The notes under the pieces were generated by a model. That model was not told the origin of the DNA. It did no database searches and saw only the letters and a program-made list of their open reading frames with translations. Made by a program: the position numbers and the translations under genes. A DNA stretch of 27,530 nucleotides, from contig CAZJBP010000021.1 of the NCBI GenBank assembly GCA_964544115.1, positions 1 through 27,530 on the forward strand, read 5' to 3'. This DNA comes from CAZJBP01 sp964544115 (GTDB lineage: Bacteria; Verrucomicrobiota; Kiritimatiellia; UBA8416; JADHWI01). Shown here in pieces: positions 1 to 7,186 of this stretch (within the stretch, counting starts at the first letter, position 1; the number at the start of each line of letters is the position of its first letter).

Positions 1-203
1 TGAATCGATTTCAGCAACTCCACCCCGGATCGGCCCGGAAGCACGATGTCCGTCACGACCACGTCCCAGGCTCCGTTTGACAGCAGCGCAAGCGCCCGAG
101 CCGCGTCCTCGGCGATCTCCACCTCATACCCCTGCTCCTGCAGCATCGCGCGGAGCGTCAGCCGGATACCCTTTTCGTCGTCGACTACCAGAATGCGTGA
201 CAT
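1..203 (-). CDS. Response regulator receiver domain (partial, cut by window edge)
   Basis: The reverse strand reads from an ATG at 203 down to the window edge, giving about 67 residues. They begin MSRILVVDDE, the first beta strand of a CheY-like receiver with its acidic pair (D8, D9). The phosphoacceptor aspartate is D52 in the context VVVTDIVLPG. The output domain lies outside the window, so the regulator class (NtrC, OmpR or other) cannot be told. The gene starts 11 bases after the end of the histidine kinase gene at 215 on the same strand, so the two were probably co-transcribed as a two-component system. Receiver identity is clear; function is unknown. Confidence 0.9.
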   Translation of the reverse strand, partial: MSRILVVDDEKGIRLTLRAMLQEQGYEVEIAEDAARALALLSNGAWDVVVTDIVLPGRSGVELLKSI

Positions 204-214
204 AGTCCTTCTCC

Positions 215-1375
215 CTACGCTGGCCGTGGTCGCTCCACCGGCAGATCGATATGAAACCGCGTCCACGACCCCGGTTCGCTCTCCAAGGTCATCTCCCCGT
301 CATGATCATGGACGATGGACAGGCTGACCCATAGGCCCAGCCCCGAATGCCGCGTGCGGTCCTTCGTGGTGAAGAACGGATCAAAGACGCGCCCCCGGAT
401 CCCGGCCGGTATGACGGGCCCGTTGTCCTCAACAGTCAGACGCACCCACGCCTGGCCGTCCTTGCCTAACCGCTCGGCGGTCAGGCGGATTGCCTTCGGT
501 TCGCCGTCCACGCGCATGCCCTGCATCGCCTCGGGCGACGCTGGCCCCCGCGCCCCTCCCTCCCACGCTTCCATGGCATTCGCCAGAAGGGCCGCCACGA
601 CCTCACCCATCTGGCGTTGGCGGCAAGATACCGTTGGCAGGTCCGTGGGGATGTCGGTGGACAGATCAATGCCGCGTTGCCGCGCTGTCTCCGCGACCGA
701 CGCGAGCGTGGAGGCAGCGATGTCAACCATCCCGGCGGGGGCGAACGGTTGCTCGTTCTGTCGCTGCGTGAAGCTCAACAGTCCATGCGTCATCAAGGCC
801 ACCCGCTTGCCCTCCACGAGAATCTCATCCGCAAACTCGGCGAGCTCGGAGTTGCCCGCCGCCCTGTCCTTAATGAGTTGGGCGTAGTTCGCGATCCCCA
901 TGATCGGGTTGTTGATTTCGTGGGCCATGCCACGCGCCAGAGTGCCGACAGAAGCCAGTTTCTGTTTCTCCAGTAGTTGCTTCTCCAGTTCCCGGCGTTC
1001 GGCCTGCGCCCGCTTCTGCTCGGTGACATCCAAATACGTTCCCAGCATGCCACGGATCTCGCCCGTGGAATCGCGCAGAGGCACTTTGTTCGTAAGCAGC
1101 CAGATCGTATCCCCTGAAGGAGTCGTCTGGGGTTCCTCAATCAGCAACCGAGGACGGCCGCTGGCGATGACGCTGCGGTCATCGGCGCGATACAGTTCCG
1201 CCTGATCACGCCATGGCATTTGGTAATCATCTTTCCCGATGATGTCCCGTGGATCGGCAAACCCGGCATCGCGCGCCAAGACGGTATTGCAGCCCAGATA
1301 CAGGAGATTCTCGTCCTTCCAGAATAAGCGCGCGGGGATCGCGTTGTCAATCCCTTCGATGAGTGTGAGCCCCAA
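215..1375 (-). CDS. PAS-domain sensor histidine kinase, 5'-truncated by an IS element
   Basis: A cytoplasmic-looking sensor kinase with no membrane segment in the preserved part. Residues 1-120 form a PAS domain (ARLFWKDENLLYLGCN near the start, ending with the DVTEQKRA linker). A HisKA dimerisation helix follows with the phosphoacceptor H152 in AHEINNP, then an HATPase domain with N-box N266, the G1 box VEDNG (315-319), FDPFFTTK and GLGL (345-348). It would phosphorylate the receiver encoded immediately downstream. The only possible starts near the N-terminus lie in the IS terminal repeat: TTG at 1373-1375 is inside the inverted repeat, so the first residues are IS-derived and the native N-terminus is missing. 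The remaining domains look intact, but expression from the IS junction is uncertain. It could be called a pseudogene. Confidence 0.88.
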   Translation of the reverse strand: MGLTLIEGIDNAIPARLFWKDENLLYLGCNTVLARDAGFADPRDIIGKDDYQMPWRDQAELYRADDRSVIASGRPRLLIEEPQTTPSGDTIWLLTNKVPLRDSTGEIRGMLGTYLDVTEQKRAQAERRELEKQLLEKQKLASVGTLARGMAHEINNPIMGIANYAQLIKDRAAGNSELAEFADEILVEGKRVALMTHGLLSFTQRQNEQPFAPAGMVDIAASTLASVAETARQRGIDLSTDIPTDLPTVSCRQRQMGEVVAALLANAMEAWEGGARGPASPEAMQGMRVDGEPKAIRLTAERLGKDGQAWVRLTVEDNGPVIPAGIRGRVFDPFFTTKDRTRHSGLGLWVSLSIVHDHDGEMTLESEPGSWTRFHIDLPVERPRPA

Positions 1376-1390
1376 ATCAGTCCATAAGGA
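1371..1390 (+). repeat. IS left terminal inverted repeat
   Basis: It reads CCCAAATCAGTCCATAAGGA and is the exact reverse complement of 2983-3002. It supplies the TTG codon that opens the truncated kinase frame on the minus strand. The inner block 1401-1419 is also inverted-repeated at 2952-2970, separated by 10 bases here and by 12 bases at the right end. Confidence 0.93.
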
Positions 1391-1451
1391 GGGAGGGGGT
1401 GCGGATGGGGGGCGGCTGGTATTGACGCAGGTTATTTTTGTGGTGACATAC

Positions 1452-1474
1452 GTTATAGATATGCTATCTATAAC
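1452..1474 (+). promoter_or_regulatory. Perfect 9-bp inverted repeat just before the transposase start
   Basis: GTTATAGAT and ATCTATAAC flank a 5-base spacer (ATGCT), ending three bases before the transposase ATG at 1478. The stretch is AT-rich in a GC-rich element, so it may contain the -10 region; a GTGACA at 1443-1448 could be a weak -35. There is no obvious Shine-Dalgarno sequence between the repeat and the ATG. It may be an operator or an mRNA hairpin limiting translation; which of these is inference. Confidence 0.55.
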
Positions 1475-1477
1475 GCC

Positions 1478-2929
1478 ATGCCAGCCAGACTACCGACCCA
1501 GCGGAAGACGCCGTTTGCGATCGACCCGCGCCCGCTCGATGAATGCTCGACGGCATTCGCGGGTCTTCTCGCTTGCTCGCGGGCCTTGCGCTCGCTTCAG
1601 GTTCCGGGGCTCGTGGAAGCCAACCTGCCGCTGAAGGAACGACAGAGGGGGCAGGCGGTGGCCGAGTATGTGGAAGCGATCGTGCTGCTCCAGTTGGCGG
1701 GAGGAACCTGTCCGGAAGACATGACGCGATTGCGCTCCGAAGCGGCCCTGCAGCGGGGGCTGGGTTTTGAGTTTCCAACGCCAAGTGCGGTGCGCAAGTT
1801 CCTCAATCGCTTCCATGATCCGCAACTCGATCTGCTGCGGCCGCCCCGGAAACGGCAGCGCAGTTTCATCGTGCCGGCGAGCGAGGCGGTGCAAGCCCTG
1901 CAGCGCGTCCAGCAAGGCACCGTTCACCAGATCCTGCGGCGGTATGTGGCGCAGCAACGCGCGCAGTCGATCGCCACGATTGATGCGGATGCCACGATCA
2001 GCGAGAGCCACAAGCGCACGGCTCTGCCCCACTATGAAGGCGGGCGAGGGTATCAACCCGTGGTGGCGGTATGGGCCGAGACGGATCTGGTCCTGGCGGA
2101 TCAGTGGCGCGACGGAAATGTGCCCGCTCGCCAGGAGCCTCTGGACTGTGTTCGCTGGGCATTTGAGGCGCTGCCGGAGGGGATCCGGCAACGGTTCTTC
2201 CGTGGGGATAGCGCGTGTCACGAGGCCAATTTGCTGCGCTGGCTGAGCGACCCTCAACGCGCGCGGGAACCGGCTGGTCGGATCGGCTTCGCCGTCAGCG
2301 CCTTCAATAGCGTGGACCTGCAGAAGGCCCTGCGCGCCATCGGCCGCTCCGAGTGGACGACATGGGCGACCGAACCCGATGGAACTCAGCGACAATGGGC
2401 CGAAGTCCCCTTTGTGCCGGCTGAGCGTGGCGAGAAGAAAGATGCCGTGCCCTTGCGCTACGTGGGCTTGCGCCTGCTCAAACCCAAGGGCGAGCGCTTC
2501 GCCGATGGCTCCCAACAGCACTTCCACGCCGTCATCAGCAACCTGGACTGGCGCGGCGACAAACTCCTCGACTGGCATCGGGAAAAGGCGGGAACCATCG
2601 AACACGTCCACGATGCGGTGAAGAACCATCTGGCCGGCGGGCATGTGCCCAGCCAGAAGTTCGGGGCCGATGCCGCTTGGTTCAAGCTCGCGCTCCTCGC
2701 CTACAATATCGCCAGCGCACTCACCGGCTTGGCATATGCGGATGACGAGTCGCTACGGGATGCGGAACTCAAGCGCCTGCGCTTCCATCTGATCCACGTC
2801 GCCGGCCGCCTGAGCCGCTCTCAATGCAAACTGCGACTGCGTTTCCTCGCTGCACCCGAGACCATTCAACGCATCCTCAAGGTCTGGGAGGTCTTCCCTC
2901 TGCCTACCCAAGCCACCGCTTTCAAGTAG
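1478..2929 (+). CDS. IS1380-like DDE transposase
   Basis: A 483-residue transposase filling the IS. The N-terminal third is helical and probably DNA-binding. The RNase-H-like catalytic part begins around residue 165 with the first-acid region TIDADAT (D169 or D171). It continues through the RGYQPVVAVWA strand typical of IS1380-type enzymes to the second acid in FRGDSACHE (D244), and then to a candidate glutamate in the IEHVHDAVKNHL helix (E375), followed by the conserved LALLAYNIAS segment. Length is in the usual range, with no internal stop or frameshift, so the protein may be active. The start is the ATG three bases after a perfect palindrome. The exact catalytic residues are assigned by pattern only. 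Confidence 0.92.
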   Translation: MPARLPTQRKTPFAIDPRPLDECSTAFAGLLACSRALRSLQVPGLVEANLPLKERQRGQAVAEYVEAIVLLQLAGGTCPEDMTRLRSEAALQRGLGFEFPTPSAVRKFLNRFHDPQLDLLRPPRKRQRSFIVPASEAVQALQRVQQGTVHQILRRYVAQQRAQSIATIDADATISESHKRTALPHYEGGRGYQPVVAVWAETDLVLADQWRDGNVPARQEPLDCVRWAFEALPEGIRQRFFRGDSACHEANLLRWLSDPQRAREPAGRIGFAVSAFNSVDLQKALRAIGRSEWTTWATEPDGTQRQWAEVPFVPAERGEKKDAVPLRYVGLRLLKPKGERFADGSQQHFHAVISNLDWRGDKLLDWHREKAGTIEHVHDAVKNHLAGGHVPSQKFGADAAWFKLALLAYNIASALTGLAYADDESLRDAELKRLRFHLIHVAGRLSRSQCKLRLRFLAAPETIQRILKVWEVFPLPTQATAFK

Positions 2930-2982
2930 TCCGCGCCCTCACCCTGCCTCGCCAGCCGCCCCCCATCCGCTTCGCTCCCTCT

Positions 2983-3002
2983 TCCTTATGGACTGATTTG
3001 GG
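2983..3002 (-). repeat. IS right terminal inverted repeat
   Basis: It is the exact reverse complement of 1371-1390. Identity stops at the same base on both sides, which fixes the element ends at 1371 and 3002. Confidence 0.93.
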
Positions 3003-3284
3003 AGATGCCTGCGTCCTTGCCTTACCGACGACGATTTGGCACTGTTCGCGCGATGGAAACGCGCCGCCAGGGCCGTGAAAGCGGGTGCGGGATCTGCCCG
3101 GCCGGAACGCCATGTTGTGCCCGATCGGCCCGCCCGATATGCAGCGAGACCGAATGAGCGGTTCCACCACGCTACCGGTCAGCCCGGCTGGCAGTCGGAC
3201 GCACGGGGTGTTCCTGAGGTTGCTGCAGGCCGCGCAAGACAATCCCCGCCTCATGTTGGTCCCCATCCGGCATCGGGCCGATGA
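3003..3284 (+). pseudogene. Possible 3' remnant of an IS-disrupted gene
   Basis: One plus-strand frame is open from the IS right end to a TGA at 3282-3284. Its first part (TDDDLALFARWKRAARAVKAGAG) looks like a natural helical protein segment. It overlaps the start of the fusion kinase gene in another frame, and no start or homologue can be assigned. It could be the tail of a gene whose 5' part was removed at the IS, or chance in GC-rich DNA. Confidence 0.2.
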
Positions 3285-5112
3285 TCTGGAAACCGCGCTC
3301 GATGGCGGAGACTACGACTTCCTGCTTCCGAGCGGCTCCCGCGATGACTTTCTGCGCCTGTTGATGAACGTCGCGGCGTCAGCCGATGCGAGCTTTACCC
3401 TCGACCAGACCAATCCGGACAAACTGCGCGTTCTGCTGCATGCGCCCGATGCGCATCGCAACATCACTCTCGAGTTGTGGGCGCATCTCTCGGTGCGCGA
3501 TCCCGCGAGATGCAGCGCGCGGCGCATCGCCTGGTCGGCGATCGAGCCGGTGCTTGTGCGCACGGCCGGAGGATGGCGGCTGCCTCCGAGCATCGAGGCC
3601 CTGTACTATCTGTCGCACCTGGCAACGCTCCGCAAGGACCTGAGGCATCCCGAAGTGCAGCGGCGACTGGGACGCTACCGTCTGGTTGATGGGGATGCCG
3701 GCTCTCTGATCGATCGACTGCGGGCTGAGCAGAACATCGAAGCCATCGCTGCGGAAGCCAATCGTCTGCTGGTCGCCGAGAAGCTGCTTGAGCCGCTATC
3801 CGGCCCAGCCGCCCGCCTCCGGTCCATCTTGGATGCGGTGATCAAGCGGCGAATCCGCCAGCGTCGACGCGCAATCACTCATGGGCGCATCTTTGCTGTG
3901 ACCGGACCCGATGGCGTGGGCAAGACGACGGTGATCACGGCGTTGTGCGCAGATCTCGCCGCCAAGGCCCGAGCCTTCCGGTTCAAGAGCCTGTTCAGGC
4001 ACAATCCGTTCTACACGGTCCTCTACGCCCTGCGCTTCAAGTCTGCCGCCGCCGCCCAGGGAGGCGAGTTGGCCAAGAACCTTTTTGACGAGATGCAGGC
4101 GCCGGCCTTGTTCCGTATCGCGCGGTTCCTGCATCCTCTTCTGCTGTTGCGCACCCGATTTGGCGCCTATCGTTGCTGCGACCGGTATTTCCATGATCTG
4201 CTCTTCACCGATCTGCGGCGTCACGGTGCCGTTCCGCGCCTGCGCGACGGCTGGGAACGCCTGGTGCCCACCATGCCGCTGCCCGCCTGGCATCTGCATC
4301 TCGATGCTCCCGACGCGATCATCCTGGGACGAAAGCGGGAACTCTCCCCGGCGGCCCTGGACTGCTACCGCAAGGGCCTGTTCGCCATCCACCTTGCCGC
4401 CGCCACGCCCTATTTCACCTATCTCAACACGGGACGGTCGCTCGAGGAGGTGCGCGCCGTGTTGCGCCTGGCGGGTGCCCCGCTCGGCCTGCGTTTCAAA
4501 TCCTGGGTTGATCTCAGCACGGCACAACTGCTCGGCGAGGGCAATGAAAGGAGCTGCTTTGCGCATCCCACGGATCCCGGGCTTGTCATCAAGGTGAAGC
4601 GTCACGGTCGACCCTCGCGCGGGCAGAACCGCATTGACCGTTTGTATTCGGACGCGTTGGCCGGACGCGGCGTGCCCTTCGACCACATACCGAGATGTCA
4701 TGGCGCCGTGGCCACGTCCCTGGGCGAGGGACTGGTCTGCGAGCGCATCCGCGACGCGGATGACGGAAGCTCCCTGCCGCTGGCAGAAGCCGTGCGGCGA
4801 TGCGTTCTCGCCCGCGAGCATGCGGATCGCCTGCTTGACGGGCTGTTTGCCTATCTCCGCCGCCACTGGATCGTGTTTGCCGACGTCGGCGACTCCAACC
4901 TCTTGTGTCAGCGCCTGGCCAATGGTGATGTTCGGCTGGTGATCATTGATGGTCTCGGCGCCCGGCATCCAGGCCTGAAACTCAGGCTGCACAGCCAAAT
5001 ACCCGTCATGGCCCGGGTCAAACTTCGAAAGCAGTGGCCGCTGCTGCTTGCAAACCTGTGGCGCGATCAACGTGACCAGCCGGGGCTTGACTCCCCTCAC
5101 TCACGACCTTAG
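3085..5112 (+). CDS. Fusion protein: nucleotidyltransferase-like, thymidylate-kinase-like P-loop and YrbL-like kinase domains
   Basis: A 675-residue protein with three recognisable parts. Residues about 40-200 resemble the nucleotidyltransferase-like domain found before some polysaccharide-cluster kinases, with the motif GGDYDFLL (74-81) and a C-terminal helical part around YYLSHLATLRKDL. Residues about 266-465 are a thymidylate-kinase-like P-loop domain with Walker A GPDGVGKTT (274-282) and DRYFHD (366-371). Residues about 478-655 resemble YrbL, a protein-kinase-fold family of the PhoP regulon: LLGEGNERSCFAHP, a lysine in VIKVK (K503), FADVGDSNLL (598-607, replacing the kinase catalytic loop) and IDGLG (D622). 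An in-frame stop lies at 3076-3078. GTG 3085 is the longest start; ATG at 3112, 3139 or 3154 are equally possible. The substrate is unknown. A surface-sugar or lipid phosphorylation role is inference. Confidence 0.8.
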   Translation: MRDLPGRNAMLCPIGPPDMQRDRMSGSTTLPVSPAGSRTHGVFLRLLQAAQDNPRLMLVPIRHRADDLETALDGGDYDFLLPSGSRDDFLRLLMNVAASADASFTLDQTNPDKLRVLLHAPDAHRNITLELWAHLSVRDPARCSARRIAWSAIEPVLVRTAGGWRLPPSIEALYYLSHLATLRKDLRHPEVQRRLGRYRLVDGDAGSLIDRLRAEQNIEAIAAEANRLLVAEKLLEPLSGPAARLRSILDAVIKRRIRQRRRAITHGRIFAVTGPDGVGKTTVITALCADLAAKARAFRFKSLFRHNPFYTVLYALRFKSAAAAQGGELAKNLFDEMQAPALFRIARFLHPLLLLRTRFGAYRCCDRYFHDLLFTDLRRHGAVPRLRDGWERLVPTMPLPAWHLHLDAPDAIILGRKRELSPAALDCYRKGLFAIHLAAATPYFTYLNTGRSLEEVRAVLRLAGAPLGLRFKSWVDLSTAQLLGEGNERSCFAHPTDPGLVIKVKRHGRPSRGQNRIDRLYSDALAGRGVPFDHIPRCHGAVATSLGEGLVCERIRDADDGSSLPLAEAVRRCVLAREHADRLLDGLFAYLRRHWIVFADVGDSNLLCQRLANGDVRLVIIDGLGARHPGLKLRLHSQIPVMARVKLRKQWPLLLANLWRDQRDQPGLDSPHSRP

Positions 5113-5166
5113 CGTCTCTCCGCAGTTTGCGGCGCGGCCCACAAGAGAACTGGGAGGGGGCGACAC

Positions 5167-7149
5167 ATGATCGAGTTGCGAAGGTTGAAGTGGCGTTTCG
5201 ATGCGGCAGGGGGGGCGTTGAGCGCCCTTACCCGGCAGGCCCCCCGTTCCGAGTTCGCGCCGCCCGCAGAGGCGCCGGACAGCTTTACCGTCACGTTCAC
5301 GGTGAGCCTGAAGCGTTTCAGAGGCGAGAAGCCTGTTCTCGACATACCGGGCGTCCTCGACGTGCGTCTGCGTCAGCACGATCCGGGCGATCGCAATCTG
5401 CAAAACTACCCGGCGTTCAAGATGCCCGATGGCTCGGTTCCGGTTCTCGAAGCGACGGTCAGGCTCCACTCAGACGAGCATCCGGACTGGCAGAACATGA
5501 CGATCGGCATACCGCTTGCCCTGCTCGACAAACCCCACGGCAAACATGATGTAGTGCTGCACTTTGCCGGCGCGCACTGGACAATGTATGTGGACGGCGA
5601 GTTGCTCGACAACGACTTCCCGTTCGGCTACCCGCGATGGCCCCGGCGGACAGCGTGGAGCATCGACGCGGCGTTCGTGAAGGCGGCGGCGGTCCACATC
5701 CCCGCCCTGCAGCCGCGGCCGCGCGCGGTGAAGGGGAGTGCGGATCCCTCCGGCATTCAGTATTGGCTTCCGCCCGGTCACAACAGCTGGGTCGGCGACG
5801 TTGCGACGATCTCTTACGGCGGGCGCTATCACGTCTTCTACCTCTACGACCGCCGCCATCACAACAGCAAGTTCGGGCGCGGCGCTCACTACTTCGAACA
5901 CCTGTCCACGGAAGACTTCAGAACGTGGACCGAGCACGAGGCTGCGACGCCGCTGGAGAAGCAATGGGAGTGCATCGGCACCGGCGTGCCGTTCGTGTTC
6001 GATGGGCGGCTCTGCATCAGCTACGGCCTGCACACCACGCGCGTGTATGCGAAGGAAAAGACGATGCTTCCGGCGCAATGGGCCTACCTCGAGAAGCACG
6101 GCTGCACGGGCATCTTCAAGCGGGGGGTCACCCCGGAGCGGGCGGCGGGCTCAACGTACTCGGTCTGCACGGACGGCGTCGCCACCTTCGAAAAGTCGAA
6201 CACGATCTTCCACCCCTGCGAGAACCCGAGCGTTTACACGGACCCCGACGGACGACTGCGAATGCTCGCGAACGCCGGGTCGAATGGCATCTGGGAATCG
6301 GATGCGGTCGACGGCGGCTGGCGCTGCATCAACCCGGGGTTCCCGCCCGGCGGCGACTGCACGTTCTTCTTCCGGTGGGGCCGGTTCGACTACATCATCG
6401 GCGGGTTCACGGGACTGTGGTCGAAGCCCGCCGCCGCGCCGATCGCCGACTACAAGGACGTCGTGAGCCAGGGGATAGATTTCTACGATGGGTCGAATGT
6501 GCCGTCGATTACGGAAATCGCCGGCCATCGCTTCCTGATGGCGGCGTGGATCCCCATCCGCGGATGGGGCGGCAACCTGGTCATCCGTGAGCTGGTCCAG
6601 TTTCCCGACGGCCGGATCGGTGCGAAGTGGATGCCAGAGGTCATGCCGGAGATGGAGCCGCCTGTGCTCCTGGCGGAGCGGGTGTCCGGGGCGATGACGT
6701 TGCCCGCAGACCGCAAAGCCTTCATGCTCGTCTTCCGCGTGAACGCTGCGGCGGCAGGGAAGGGGCGGCTGGCCGTCTCGTTTCTCTCCGAAGAGGGGGT
6801 GGAGGGCGGTTGCGAACTCCAGATTCGTTTGGACGACAGGCGCGCGCAGTTCGGACCGGCACCGGCGGGCGGCTTCGCGGGCAATGAGAAGTCCCTGCGC
6901 GAGGGCGGAGCGCCTCAGGGCGTCGGCAACTACGCGGTTGAGCATCTGGTGGGGACGGAGGAGTCGTTCACGGTGCGCGTGATCGTCCTTGGCTGCGACA
7001 AGATCGGCGGCTCGCTGGTGGACGCGGAGATCGCGGGCCTGCGCACGATGTTGTCGTATCGTCCTGATCTGACTGTGAAGAAGATGGTTTGCCGCACCGA
7101 GGGTGTCGAACTCAGGGACGTCCAGTTCTTCGCGCTGAAGAACCGGTAG
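5167..7149 (+). CDS. Glycoside hydrolase of the GH32/GH43-like five-bladed propeller fold
   Basis: A 660-residue protein without a clear signal peptide. Residues about 1-180 look like a beta-sandwich (concanavalin-like) domain, with MYVDGELLDNDFPFGYPRW near its end. A five-bladed beta-propeller follows. Blade 1 has HNSWVGDVATISYGGRYHVFYLYD, in which D211 matches the position of the GH32/43 nucleophile or base. Then come HYFEHLSTEDFRTWTEHE, the blade-2 strand pattern of GH32 enzymes, and ENPSVY (E352), a candidate second acid. The exact GH32 WMNDPNG motif is not present, so family and substrate cannot be fixed; a beta-fructosidase-like or other exo-glycosidase role is inference. The ATG has GGGAGGGGG just upstream. 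It is followed at 37 bases by a UroD-like gene, probably in one operon. Confidence 0.78.
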   Translation: MIELRRLKWRFDAAGGALSALTRQAPRSEFAPPAEAPDSFTVTFTVSLKRFRGEKPVLDIPGVLDVRLRQHDPGDRNLQNYPAFKMPDGSVPVLEATVRLHSDEHPDWQNMTIGIPLALLDKPHGKHDVVLHFAGAHWTMYVDGELLDNDFPFGYPRWPRRTAWSIDAAFVKAAAVHIPALQPRPRAVKGSADPSGIQYWLPPGHNSWVGDVATISYGGRYHVFYLYDRRHHNSKFGRGAHYFEHLSTEDFRTWTEHEAATPLEKQWECIGTGVPFVFDGRLCISYGLHTTRVYAKEKTMLPAQWAYLEKHGCTGIFKRGVTPERAAGSTYSVCTDGVATFEKSNTIFHPCENPSVYTDPDGRLRMLANAGSNGIWESDAVDGGWRCINPGFPPGGDCTFFFRWGRFDYIIGGFTGLWSKPAAAPIADYKDVVSQGIDFYDGSNVPSITEIAGHRFLMAAWIPIRGWGGNLVIRELVQFPDGRIGAKWMPEVMPEMEPPVLLAERVSGAMTLPADRKAFMLVFRVNAAAAGKGRLAVSFLSEEGVEGGCELQIRLDDRRAQFGPAPAGGFAGNEKSLREGGAPQGVGNYAVEHLVGTEESFTVRVIVLGCDKIGGSLVDAEIAGLRTMLSYRPDLTVKKMVCRTEGVELRDVQFFALKNR

Positions 7150-7176
7150 CCGGCCCGGACGGCGGCATATGGAGGC

Positions 7177-7182
7177 AGGAGG
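7177..7182 (+). promoter_or_regulatory. Shine-Dalgarno AGGAGG deciding the UroD-like start
   Basis: AGGAGG lies four bases before ATG 7187. It falls inside the coding region if the in-frame ATG 7169 were used, so 7187 is preferred. Confidence 0.75.
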
Positions 7183-7186
7183 AATC

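Larger units (their letters stand above)
1371..3002 (+). mobile_element. IS1380-like insertion sequence
   Basis: A 1632-bp element bounded by 20-bp perfect terminal inverted repeats (1371-1390 and 2983-3002). A second 19-bp inverted block is conserved just inside each end (1401-1419 and 2952-2970). One transposase gene fills the element. Size, end structure and transposase resemble the IS1380 family. The left 5 bases outside (TGAGC) do not match the right 5 bases (AGATG), so no target site duplication is visible. The left end sits in a histidine kinase gene, yet the right flank does not continue that gene. This suggests a deletion or recombination after insertion. Confidence 0.9.

Noticed and set aside
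1363..3010. Target site duplication for the IS
   Set aside because: No 4- to 8-base direct repeat was found at the two borders.
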